Assembly: GCF_027531545.1 (NCBI RefSeq)
Contig: NZ_JAPZSC010000016.1
Span: forward strand, 372,001 to 436,000
Source: Silanimonas sp.
GTDB taxonomy: Bacteria; Pseudomonadota; Gammaproteobacteria; Xanthomonadales; Xanthomonadaceae
Direction: 5' to 3'
Length of the DNA stretch: 64,000 nt
Shown: positions 42,727 to 52,000 of the stretch, piece by piece
Layout of the letters: each line of letters opens with the position of its first letter
Position numbering within the stretch: the stretch's first letter is position 1
Made by a program: the position numbers and the translations under genes
Notes under the pieces: model-generated
The model's database searches: none
Told to the model about the DNA's origin: nothing
What the model saw: the letters and a program-made list of their open reading frames with translations, nothing else

Positions 42727-43545
42727 ATGGCGAATGACAACATCCTGAGCCACGAGCGTCTGCGCTACTTCAAGTGGTCGGCGCTGCTGATGGCCGCCAG
42801 CATCGGCTGGTACGCCGTCGACACCCCGCGCTTCGGGCCGGGGGGCGGCACCGTGCTCGGCTACACCCTCGGCACGGTCGGGGCGCTGCTGATCGTCTGG
42901 CTGCTGCTATTCGGCATCCGCAAACGCCAGTACCTCGGCGGCGCGGGCACCGTGCGCGGCTGGCTTTCGGCGCACGTCTACCTCGGGCTCTCGCTGCTGG
43001 TCGTCGCGACCCTGCACACCGGCTTCCAGTTCGGCTGGAACGTGCACACGCTGGCGTACGGCCTGATGGTCGCGGTCATCGCGAGTGGCGTCTGGGGCGT
43101 GGGCGTCTACCTGCGCAATCCCGGCTTGATGAGCGACCTCCTCGACGGCAAGACGCTGGAGCAGCACGCCGCCGCGCTGGGCGAGATCGACGGGCAGGCC
43201 CGCGCGCTGGCGGCAACGATCTCGCCGCGCTTCCTCGAGCTGGTCGAGGCCTCGGCCAAGGCGCCCATCGGCCTGCCGGGCTGGCGTCGGCTGTTCCGTC
43301 GCGTGCCGGGCTGCGCCACGACGGCAGCGGTCGAATCCCTGCGCACCGACCTGCGTGCGTCCGAGCGCGAGGTGCGCGATCTGTTCGCGCTGCAGTTCCG
43401 TCGCCTGCAACAGCTGAAGCGCATCCGCGCCTACCTGCGCCTGCGGGCGTGGACGGAAGTCTGGCTGGTCGTGCACGTGCCGCTGTCGCTCGCGCTGCTC
43501 GGGGCCCTGCTGGCGCACATCCTCGCGGTCTTCACCTACTGGTAG
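42727..43545 (+). CDS. Inner-membrane diheme cytochrome b-like protein
   Basis: A 272-residue protein with about five transmembrane helices. Two helices carry His pairs spaced exactly as in diheme b proteins: H83 and H97 ('SAHVYLG', 'ATLHTGF') and H250 and H264 ('VVHVPLS', 'LLAHILA'), each H-x13-H. This is the ligand pattern of the ferric-reductase/NOX and cytochrome b families. A 110-residue hydrophilic, helical loop (131-240) separates the helices. It should carry electrons across the inner membrane. AAGGGG lies 8 nt before the ATG. It is first in a seven-gene run and the start is 205 bp from the divergent mfd. Confidence 0.75.
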   Translation: MANDNILSHERLRYFKWSALLMAASIGWYAVDTPRFGPGGGTVLGYTLGTVGALLIVWLLLFGIRKRQYLGGAGTVRGWLSAHVYLGLSLLVVATLHTGFQFGWNVHTLAYGLMVAVIASGVWGVGVYLRNPGLMSDLLDGKTLEQHAAALGEIDGQARALAATISPRFLELVEASAKAPIGLPGWRRLFRRVPGCATTAAVESLRTDLRASEREVRDLFALQFRRLQQLKRIRAYLRLRAWTEVWLVVHVPLSLALLGALLAHILAVFTYW

Positions 43546-43548
43546 CCC

Positions 43549-44991
43549 ATGGCCTCGAGCTCGCCCTCCGACCCGAATGCCGCCGAGCTCGACGCCCTGC
43601 GTCGGCCCCTGCGCGGCCGTCGCCTGCTGTCGTGGATCCTGTTGCTGGCCGCCCTCGCCACCTTGGCGTTGGTGCCGTGGTGGTTGTCGAACTCGGCCGC
43701 CGAGCGGCAGGCGAGCGCGACGGCCGACGCCGCGCCGAGGATGACGGCGGTGAGTGCGGAGGAGATCCAGGCGCATCGCACCGCCCATGCCTGGGATCGC
43801 GTCTGGGACGCCGGCCCCTTGGATGCCGCGCATTCGGCGCTGTCCCTCGACTGCCGCGCCTGCCACAGCGAGCCCTTCGCGCGCGTTCGCGACGAGGACT
43901 GCACGGCGTGCCATCTCACGGTGACGGCGCACGGCGGACCCTCGCCGCCGATCGCCGGTGATCCGGCGCCGCGCTGCGCCGCCTGCCACCGCGAGCACCA
44001 GGGCCCACAGGGTTTGGCCCTGCAGAACATCGCGCAGTCCGGCCCGACCTGCGTCGATTGTCACTCGGCGCTGGCCGCACGCAAGCCCGAACTCGGCCTC
44101 CTCGATGTGCGCGACTTCGGCGACGCCCATCCGGAATTCGCGGTGCGCTTGGCCGGCGACGGCGGGACGCTGCGCAAGCTGCGCCTCGGTGTCGAGCCCG
44201 CCATCGAGCCGACCGGCCTGAAGTTCCCGCACGACGTGCACCTGAAGGCCGGTATCGACGGGCCGGAGGGTCCGCAGACGCTCGCTTGCGGCAGCTGCCA
44301 TCGCGCGACCGAGGACGCGCTGGGCTTCGAGCCGGTGCGTTTCGAAACCGACTGCGAGAGTTGCCATGCGCTCACGCTGGAGACATCGCTCGCGCGCCGC
44401 AGCGTGCCGCACGGCTCCGCCGAGGACGCGCTGTCGATGATCCGCGAGTTCTACAGCTTCGCCGCCAACAACACCGACCCGCGCCGCGACGAGGTCGCCC
44501 CGGGCGCCGTGCAGCGGCCCGGTGCGACGGAAGCGGCCGATGCGCGATTCGTCGGACGCCCCGGCGATGCCTTGGCCCTTGCGCGCATCGAAGCCACCGA
44601 CCTGTTCGAAAAGCGCGCCTGCGCCGTCTGCCACACCGTCACCCGCGTCGCCGAGAGAGGCCCGCCCGGCTCGCCGGGGGCCGACCTGCCGCAGTACCGG
44701 ATCGATCCGGTGGCGCCGGTGCATCCGTGGATGCCGGGTGCCCGCTTCAGCCACGCCGCGCACGTGCAGACCGAGTGCAGTGCCTGCCACGCGGCGGCCA
44801 CGTCGACGGACGCCAGCGAGGTCCTGATGCCGGGTATTGCCGGTTGCCGCGACTGCCATGCCGGTGCCGTGGCCGAACCGACGCAGGTGCGATCCGACTG
44901 TGGCCTGTGCCACGACTACCACCCGGCCCATGCCGCGCTGCAGGAGGCGGACGTGCTCGCGGGCCGCCTGGTGCCGACGGAGGCGCAATGA
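43549..44991 (+). CDS. Membrane-anchored decaheme c-type cytochrome
   Basis: A 480-residue protein with one N-terminal transmembrane anchor (about 25-46) and no cleavage site, so the rest faces the periplasm. Ten CxxCH haem motifs are present: CRACH, CTACH, CAACH, CVDCH, CGSCH, CESCH, CAVCH, CSACH, CRDCH and CGLCH (about residues 102 to 455), with a haem-free gap around 280-355. Extra His in 'FPHDVHLKAG' and 'FSHAAHVQTE' are likely distal ligands. It begins 3 bp after the cytochrome b gene and overlaps the next by 4 bp. An inner-membrane-to-periplasm electron carrier is inferred. Confidence 0.9.
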   Translation: MASSSPSDPNAAELDALRRPLRGRRLLSWILLLAALATLALVPWWLSNSAAERQASATADAAPRMTAVSAEEIQAHRTAHAWDRVWDAGPLDAAHSALSLDCRACHSEPFARVRDEDCTACHLTVTAHGGPSPPIAGDPAPRCAACHREHQGPQGLALQNIAQSGPTCVDCHSALAARKPELGLLDVRDFGDAHPEFAVRLAGDGGTLRKLRLGVEPAIEPTGLKFPHDVHLKAGIDGPEGPQTLACGSCHRATEDALGFEPVRFETDCESCHALTLETSLARRSVPHGSAEDALSMIREFYSFAANNTDPRRDEVAPGAVQRPGATEAADARFVGRPGDALALARIEATDLFEKRACAVCHTVTRVAERGPPGSPGADLPQYRIDPVAPVHPWMPGARFSHAAHVQTECSACHAAATSTDASEVLMPGIAGCRDCHAGAVAEPTQVRSDCGLCHDYHPAHAALQEADVLAGRLVPTEAQ

Positions 44992-46928
44992 CGGCATCGG
45001 GCCGGCCGCGACGTCGCCCCCGCGCCGCCGCGCTGCGCGGCGCGGCCATGGTTGGCGCCGCCCTGCTGGCTGGCGCCTCGTTCGAGGCGGTGGCGCGCTG
45101 CCCGGGCACGCCGTTGCCGAACCAGCGTCTCGAGTCCGCCGACGTGCGCCGCGTGGTGGCACAGGCCGCCGATGTCGCGCAGCGCTTGAACCAGCCGGCG
45201 ACGATCGCCGTGGTCGACCGGGTGGGCAACGTGCTGGCCGTGTTCCAGACCAACGGCGCGGCGCCGAGCGTGCGCATCACCAGTGGCGTGTCGAGCAGCG
45301 GTGGGCTCGAAGGCCTGGTCGTGCCGAGCACGGCGGCGGCGATCGCGAAAGCGGTCACCGGCGCCTACCTGTCGTCGTCGGGCCAGGCCTTCAGCACGCG
45401 AACCGCCAGCTACATCGTGCAGGATCACTTCCCGCCGACCATCCGCAACGTGCCCTCGGGGCCGCTGTTCGGCGTGCAGTTCAGCCAGCTGCCCTGCGGC
45501 GACCTCGTGCAGGGCGGCAGCGCGCTGGGCATCGGCCCGCGGCGCTCGCCGCTCGGCTTGTCGGCCGACCCGGGCGGTTTCCCGCTGTACAAGGGCGGCA
45601 GCGTCGTCGGCGGCATCGGCGTGATCGCCGGCAGCGCGCCCACCTACAGCCTCGATCTCTTCCCCTTCGACTTCGACAACGACCCCGAGGAAGTGATCGC
45701 GCACTCGGCGCTGTCCGGTTTCGCCCCGCCCGATTGCATCCGCGCCGAACGCGTGACCGCCGGTGGCGTGAGCCTGCGCTTCTCCGATGCCGACGGCCGG
45801 CTCGTGGCCACCGCGGCCACCGTGCCCAGCGGCGGCGCGTTTGTCGATGTGGGCGGCTATTACGTCGCCGCCGACGGCGCACGCACCGGGCGCATCTTCG
45901 GCCTGCCGGAATCCGGCGTGGCGCGCGAGAACGTCAATCTCGCCGGCGGCTCGCATGGTCTGCTGAATCCGGACGGCAGCAACCGCTACCCGCCGATCGC
46001 CTCGGCCGGCCTCAGTGCCAACGATGTGGTGAGCCTGCTGGACGAAGCGCTCGCCGTCGCGAACGCCGCGCGCGCGCAGATCCGCATCCCGCTCGGCTCG
46101 CCGGCACAGGTGACGGTGTCGGTCGTGGATGCGCAGGGCGTGGCGCTGGGCATCGGACGCACGCCGGACGCGCCGATCTTCGGCATCGACGTCTCGCTGC
46201 AGAAGGCGCGCGCGGCGGCGCTGTTCTCGCGCACCGATGCCGCGACGCGCATCACCGCGGCGAACTCCGCTGCGCAGCAGGCGTTCTATTTCAATGGTGA
46301 TCCGCGCGCGGCCGTCGGCTTTTTCCAGCGTCCGACCATCTTCACCGACGGCACCGCCTTCACCGCGCGCGCGATTGGCAACATCGCGCGGCCGATGTAC
46401 CCGGATGGCATCGACGGTCGTTCGCGTGGCCCGCTGTCCAGCCCGAAGCCGAACTGGAGCCCGTTCAACGTCGGCCTCCAACTCGACCTGGTGTTCCCAG
46501 GCCTTGCCGCGTCGCTGGCGCCCGGCGGCCCGATCATCAATCGCTGCACCGCTGCAGCCATCGGTGCCGACAACGGCATCCAGATCTTCCCTGGCGGCGT
46601 GCCGATCTACCGCAACGGCGTGCTGGTCGGGGCCGTGGGCGTCTCCGGCGACGGCGTCGACCAGGACGACATGATCGCCTTCCTCGGCATCACCCGAGCA
46701 GGGCGCTGGCGCGGTGGCGGTCTCGGCCATGCGCCGCTGGCGAAGCGCGCCGACCAGCTCGGCTTGCGCTACGTGCAGTGCCCGCAATCCCCCTTCAACG
46801 GCAGCGATGCGCAGAACGTCTGCGGCGGCGACGGCGACCTGCCGACGACGGGAGCGGCCCCGGTGACTGCCGCGCTGCCGCGCATCCCCGAGTTGCTGCG
46901 CCGCGAACGCATGGAGGACCGCCGATGA
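44988..46928 (+). CDS. Exported protein with two GlcG/HbpS-type domains
   Basis: A 646-residue protein with a signal-like N-terminus (cleavage near 'SFEAVARC') and two GlcG/HbpS (haem-degradation-protein-like) domains, about 48-330 and 345-600. Each has the family start ('ADVAQRLNQPATIAVVDRVG' and 'VANAARAQIRIPLGSPAQVT') and the closing 'GFPLYKGGSVVGGIGVI' and 'GVPIYRNGVLVGAVGVSGDG'. Long inserts separate the halves of each domain. Single-domain relatives bind haem or act as sensors; here it is embedded between cytochrome genes with 4-bp overlaps on both sides. Its role may be cytochrome assembly or redox-ligand binding, which is inference. Confidence 0.75.
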   Translation: MTASGRPRRRPRAAALRGAAMVGAALLAGASFEAVARCPGTPLPNQRLESADVRRVVAQAADVAQRLNQPATIAVVDRVGNVLAVFQTNGAAPSVRITSGVSSSGGLEGLVVPSTAAAIAKAVTGAYLSSSGQAFSTRTASYIVQDHFPPTIRNVPSGPLFGVQFSQLPCGDLVQGGSALGIGPRRSPLGLSADPGGFPLYKGGSVVGGIGVIAGSAPTYSLDLFPFDFDNDPEEVIAHSALSGFAPPDCIRAERVTAGGVSLRFSDADGRLVATAATVPSGGAFVDVGGYYVAADGARTGRIFGLPESGVARENVNLAGGSHGLLNPDGSNRYPPIASAGLSANDVVSLLDEALAVANAARAQIRIPLGSPAQVTVSVVDAQGVALGIGRTPDAPIFGIDVSLQKARAAALFSRTDAATRITAANSAAQQAFYFNGDPRAAVGFFQRPTIFTDGTAFTARAIGNIARPMYPDGIDGRSRGPLSSPKPNWSPFNVGLQLDLVFPGLAASLAPGGPIINRCTAAAIGADNGIQIFPGGVPIYRNGVLVGAVGVSGDGVDQDDMIAFLGITRAGRWRGGGLGHAPLAKRADQLGLRYVQCPQSPFNGSDAQNVCGGDGDLPTTGAAPVTAALPRIPELLRRERMEDRR

Positions 46929-49027
46929 CTCGCCGGCTCCGCGCGCGCCTGCATCCGCTTCGGCTGTCCGCCGCCTGTGCCACGGCGCTCGCGCTGGTGG
47001 CGGCCCTGCCGGCCCTGGCCGCGCCGGTCGCCGAGCCGGTGGCCGTAGAAGCCGACGTCGCGCTGGTGCAGGTGATGGCGCCGCGCCTCGTGTTGCGCGC
47101 TGCCGCACGGGCTGATGCGGAGCCGCGCTTCGACGTGGCCCGCGGCCGTTTGCTGGAAGTCGTCGCCGGGCAGGGTGACTGGATCGAAGTGCGCGTGCGC
47201 GGCGGTGCCATGGGCGCCGACGGCGGCACCGCCTGGCTGCTGCGCGAGCGCCTGCCGGATGGCCAATGGAACGTCGAACCGATGCGCGCGCCGGCTGCGC
47301 CGCGCGTGGTGGGTGCGGATGGCGTGCCGGCCCCGGCGATCGAGCCGCTGGTGCGGCCTGGCGGCGATGTCGCGCCGCTGGTGACGCTGCCGCCGCCGCA
47401 GCCCGGCCAGGTCGAGGCTCCGGCGCCGAACCTGCCGCGCGAGTCGGTGTCCGTGCCGGACCGCTGGCGGATCATGCAGGGCCTCGGCTACCGCTTCCCG
47501 TGGTACGACCCTTACCACCAGAACGTGCTTAAGGGCGATTTCCCCATCCTCGAATGGGGCAGCGACTGGTTCCTCGCGCTGAACCTCGTCAGCGACACGC
47601 TCGGCGAGGCGCGCCGCTTCCCGGTGCCGGTGGCCCAGGTGATCGGCACGCCGGGGCAGGGCAACGACATCTACGGCCGCAACCGCTTCGAGATCGGCGC
47701 GCAGACCTTCATCCTCAGCGCCTCGGCGATCAAGGGCAACACCACCTTCAAGCCGCCGGACTACGAGTACCGCATCGTCCCGGTGATCAACATCAACCGC
47801 GTCGTGGCGCAGGAGTCCGGACTGCTGCGCATCGATCCGGAGGCCGGTCGCACCCGCACCGACACCTTCTTCGGGCTGCAGGAGCTGTTCTACGACAAGC
47901 ACCTGCGCAACGTGTCGGACCGCTACGACTTCGACAGCCTGCGCATCGGCATCCAGCCCTTCACCAGCGATTTCCGCGGCTTCCTGTTCCTCGACCAGCC
48001 TTTCGGCGTGCGTCTGTTCGGCAATCGCGACAACAACTTCTGGCAGTACAACCTCGCGTGGTTCCGCCGGATGGAGAAGGACACCAACAGCGGCCTCAAC
48101 GACATCACCGAGCCGCTGCGCCACGACGACGTCTTCGTGGCGAACGTGTACCGGCAGGATTGGCCGAGGCTCGGCTTCACCTCGCAGGCCACGGTGGTGC
48201 ACAACCGGAACCGCGAGGACCGCTTCCACTACGACACCAACGGCTTCCTGGTGCGCCCGGCCTTCCTCGGCGACCTGCGGCCGCACCGCTACCACGTCAC
48301 CTACCTCGGCGTCAGCGGCGACGGGCACTTGACCTCATGGTTCCCGAAGTCGCGGCTGAACCTCACCACCACGACCTATGTCGCGCTGGGTGATGACGAG
48401 CGCCATCCGCTGGCCCAGCGCTCGCAGAGCATCCGCGCGCTCTTCCATGCCGGCGAGCTGTCGCGCGATTTCAGCTGGGTGCGCGTGCGCGCCAGCGTGC
48501 TCTACGCCAGTGGCGACAAGGACCCGTACGACGGCAAGGCCACCGGCTTCGACGCGATCTTCGAGAACCCGCAGTTCGCCGGCGCCGACACCAGCTACTT
48601 CATCCGCCAGACCATCCCGCTGATCGGCGGTGGTGGCGTCGCGCTGAGCGGCCGCAACGGCCTGCTGCCCTCGCTGCGCTCGTCGAAGGAGCAGGGGCAG
48701 TCCAGCTTCGTGAACCCCGGCCTCGCGCTGGCCGGCGTCGGCGCCGACATCGACCTGACGCCGGAGCTGCGCATCACCAGCAACTTCAACCATCTGTGCT
48801 TCCTCGAAACGGAGGTGCTGGGCGTGCTGCGCAACGAGGCGCCGCCGCCGAAATCGATCGGTTGGGATGCTTCGTTGGGCGTGCAGTGGCGGCCGCTGTT
48901 CATCCAGAACATCGTCGTCAACGGCTCGCTGGCGGTGCTGAAGCCGGGCGACGGCCTCCAGCGTTTCTACGGAACGGAGCAGGGCACGCTGTACTCCGGG
49001 ATCGTCAACGTGCTTCTGACCTTCTGA
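46925..49027 (+). CDS. Predicted outer-membrane beta-barrel protein with SH3-like N-terminus
   Basis: A 700-residue product with a signal peptide (cleavage after 'LPALAAP') and an SH3-like region (about 42-115, 'GDWIEVRVRGG', 'GTAWLLRERLPDG'). A Pro-rich linker follows (about 120-170), then about 500 residues of alternating beta strands ending in Phe ('YSGIVNVLLTF'), the outer-membrane signature. There are no CxxCH motifs. Strand-like segments such as 'RYHVTYLGVSGDGHLT' and 'SRLNLTTTTYVALGDD' recur. By position between two decaheme genes it is the candidate porin of a porin-cytochrome conduit, though it is not a recognisable MtrB homolog by eye. Confidence 0.7.
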   Translation: MTRRLRARLHPLRLSAACATALALVAALPALAAPVAEPVAVEADVALVQVMAPRLVLRAAARADAEPRFDVARGRLLEVVAGQGDWIEVRVRGGAMGADGGTAWLLRERLPDGQWNVEPMRAPAAPRVVGADGVPAPAIEPLVRPGGDVAPLVTLPPPQPGQVEAPAPNLPRESVSVPDRWRIMQGLGYRFPWYDPYHQNVLKGDFPILEWGSDWFLALNLVSDTLGEARRFPVPVAQVIGTPGQGNDIYGRNRFEIGAQTFILSASAIKGNTTFKPPDYEYRIVPVININRVVAQESGLLRIDPEAGRTRTDTFFGLQELFYDKHLRNVSDRYDFDSLRIGIQPFTSDFRGFLFLDQPFGVRLFGNRDNNFWQYNLAWFRRMEKDTNSGLNDITEPLRHDDVFVANVYRQDWPRLGFTSQATVVHNRNREDRFHYDTNGFLVRPAFLGDLRPHRYHVTYLGVSGDGHLTSWFPKSRLNLTTTTYVALGDDERHPLAQRSQSIRALFHAGELSRDFSWVRVRASVLYASGDKDPYDGKATGFDAIFENPQFAGADTSYFIRQTIPLIGGGGVALSGRNGLLPSLRSSKEQGQSSFVNPGLALAGVGADIDLTPELRITSNFNHLCFLETEVLGVLRNEAPPPKSIGWDASLGVQWRPLFIQNIVVNGSLAVLKPGDGLQRFYGTEQGTLYSGIVNVLLTF

Positions 49028-49031
49028 GCCC

Positions 49032-52000
49032 ATGACCGACGCCAACGTCCATCGTTCCACTTTCCGGCTGCGCGCCGCGCTGTTCTCGCTGAGCGTGACG
49101 CTGGCGCTGGCCTCGGTCTCGCTCACGGTGCGCTCGGCCGGCATCGAGAAGGTCGAGCGCACCTACCACGAGTTCCCCGCGGCCCCGGCGCGGCAGCCGC
49201 AGACGCTGGCCGACACGAAATCGGTGGGCTGCACGACCTGCCACGAAAAGACCGACCAGCCGACCATGCACGCCAACCCCGGCGTGGTGCTCGGCTGCGC
49301 GGATTGCCACGGTGGCGATCCCGCCGTGCGGCGCGGCAGCGAGGCGCCGGACAGCGAGGCCTACACCGCGCTGAAGGAGGCGGCCCACGTGCTGCCCGCC
49401 GACGTCGGCACCTTCGGCCACGGGCCGGGCAACCCCAAGCACACCATGGCGCGCTGGACACAGGAGCATCCGGCCTACGTGCGCTTCGTGAACCCCGGCG
49501 ACCTGCGCATCGCGCGCGAGGCCTGCGGCGCCTGCCACCTGCCCATCATCCAGGCGCAGGAACGCAGCCTGATGGCCACGTCGGCGATGCTATGGGGCGG
49601 TGCGGCGTACAACAACGGCATCCTGCCGAACAAGATCTACAACCTCGGCGAAGCCTATTCGCGCGACGGCACGCCGGCCCTGCTGAGGAACCCGGTCGAC
49701 GCCACCGACCCGGCGCTTGCCGCGCGCGGCGTGCTGCCCTACCTCGCGCCGCTGCCGGCGTGGGAGACGGTGCCGCCGGCCGACGTGTTCCGCGTCTTCG
49801 AGCGCGGCGGCCGCGTCATCAATTCACAGTTCCCTGAAGTCGGCCTGCCGAACTCGCTCGGCCAGATCCAGCGCCTCGACGAACCCGGCCGCCCCGACCT
49901 CCGGCAATCGAACCGCGGGCCGGGCACCGGCAGCCGCATCGCGGTGCCGGTGATCAACCTGACGAAGACGCGCCTCAACGATCCACACCTGTGGATGCTG
50001 GGCACGAACGACAACCCGGGCGACTACCGGAGCTCGGGCTGCACCGCCTGCCACACGGTCTACGCCAACGACCGCGATCCGCGGCATTCCGGCCCCTACG
50101 CCGTTCACGGCAACCGCGGCCAGACCGCGACGGTCGACCCGACGATCCCCGCGGGCACGCGCGGCAGCCCGATCCAGCACGCGTTCACGCGTTCGATCCC
50201 GTCTTCGCAGTGCATGGTCTGCCACATGCACCAGCCGAACATCTACGTGAACTCGTTCTACGGCTACGTGCAGACGGATTACGAGAGCGACGCCGCGGCC
50301 CTGTGGCCGGAGGAGCAGCGCTACCCGACGGCGGCCGAGATCCGCGAGATCAACCTGCGCAACCCGGAAGAGGCGGTCGTGCGCGGCAAGTGGGCCGACC
50401 CGGAGTACCTCGCCGAAATCTCCCGGCTCAACCCGACGCTGAAGGACACCCAGTTCGCCGATTACCACGGCCACGGCTGGGTGTTTCGCGCGGTGTTCAA
50501 GCGCGACCGCGAGGGCAACCTGCTCGACGCCGAAGGGGCGCAGGTCGCCAACGACGACCCCGAGAAGTTCGACAAGGCGGTGCACCTGTCGTCGATCCAC
50601 CTCGACAAGGGCATGCACTGCGTCGACTGCCACTTCGAGCAGGACATGCACGGCAACGGCCACATCTACGGCGAAGTGGCCGCCGCCATCGAGATCGACT
50701 GCGCCGACTGCCATGGCACGGCGCGCGCCTACCCGACGCTCACCACTTCCGGCCCGGCGGCGCGCCCCGGCGGCATGGACCTCTCCCTGCTGCGCACCCA
50801 GGACGGCCGGCCGCGCTTCGAGTGGCGCGACGGCGCGCTGTACCAGCGTTCGGCGCTGTACCCGGACCTCGAGTGGAAGATGAGCCTCACGCGCGACTCG
50901 GTGAACCCGGCCAACCCGGATTACAACGAGAAGGCGGCGCGCGCCAAGCTCACGCAGATGGGCGCGGCGGCGCGCAATGGCGAATGGAACGCGGAAGCGG
51001 CCTTCGCCAATGCCTCCGACGCCGAGCTCGCCCACGGCGACGACAAGATGGAGTGCTACACCTGCCATCTGTCGTGGACGACCAGCTGCTCCGGCTGCCA
51101 CCTGCCGATCCAGGCCAATTGGAAGACCGAGCGCAACCATTACGAAGGCGGCGAGACGCGCAACTACGCCACCTACAACGTGCAGGTCGTTCGCGATGAT
51201 GTGTTCCAGCTGGGCCTGCACGGCACGGTGAAGGGCAACACCATCGCGCCGATCCGCTCCAGCTCGGCCCTGGTGCTGAGCTCGCAGAACATCAACCGCG
51301 AGCGCATCTACATCCAGCAGCCGCCGGTAGCCTCCAGCGGTTTCTCGTCGCAGGCCTTCGCGCCGCATTACCCGCATACGGAGCGGCTCACCGAAACCAA
51401 GCAGTGCGAGGACTGCCACGTCTCGGGCAATGGCGACAACAACGCAATCATGGCCCAGCTTCTGCTGCAGGGCACCAACTTCGTCAACTTCATCGGCGGC
51501 TACGCGCTGGTGGGCGAGGAGGGTCATGTGGAGGGCGTCAACGTCACCGAGCTCGACGAGCCGCAGGCGGTGATCGGCAGCTACCTGCAGCGCATGGCCT
51601 ACCCGGACTTCTACCGGCAGCACGAGGCGCGCGACCGCCAGCTGCGCGAGGCCTACGGCATCGACAGCGATGGCCCGGCGCAGTGCATCCAGATGCGTGG
51701 CGAGTACGTCTACGTGGCGGAAGGCGAGGGCGGCTTCCGCGTGTATGACGCGGCCTCGCTGCCCAACAAGGGCTTCTCGCAGCGGATCATCCGCGCACCG
51801 TTCTCGCCGCTGGGCCACGACGCCCACGTGCCGTCGAAGAACGCCACCTGCATGGCCCTGCCCACCAACCAGCCGATCGCCCCGTTCAAGAACGAGGGCG
51901 AGCTGATGCGGGTCACCAACCAGGAGCAGCCCTTCCACCCGATCTACCACTACGCCTTCGTGGTCGATGCCGAGGAAGGCCTGATCGTGGTGAAGGTCGA

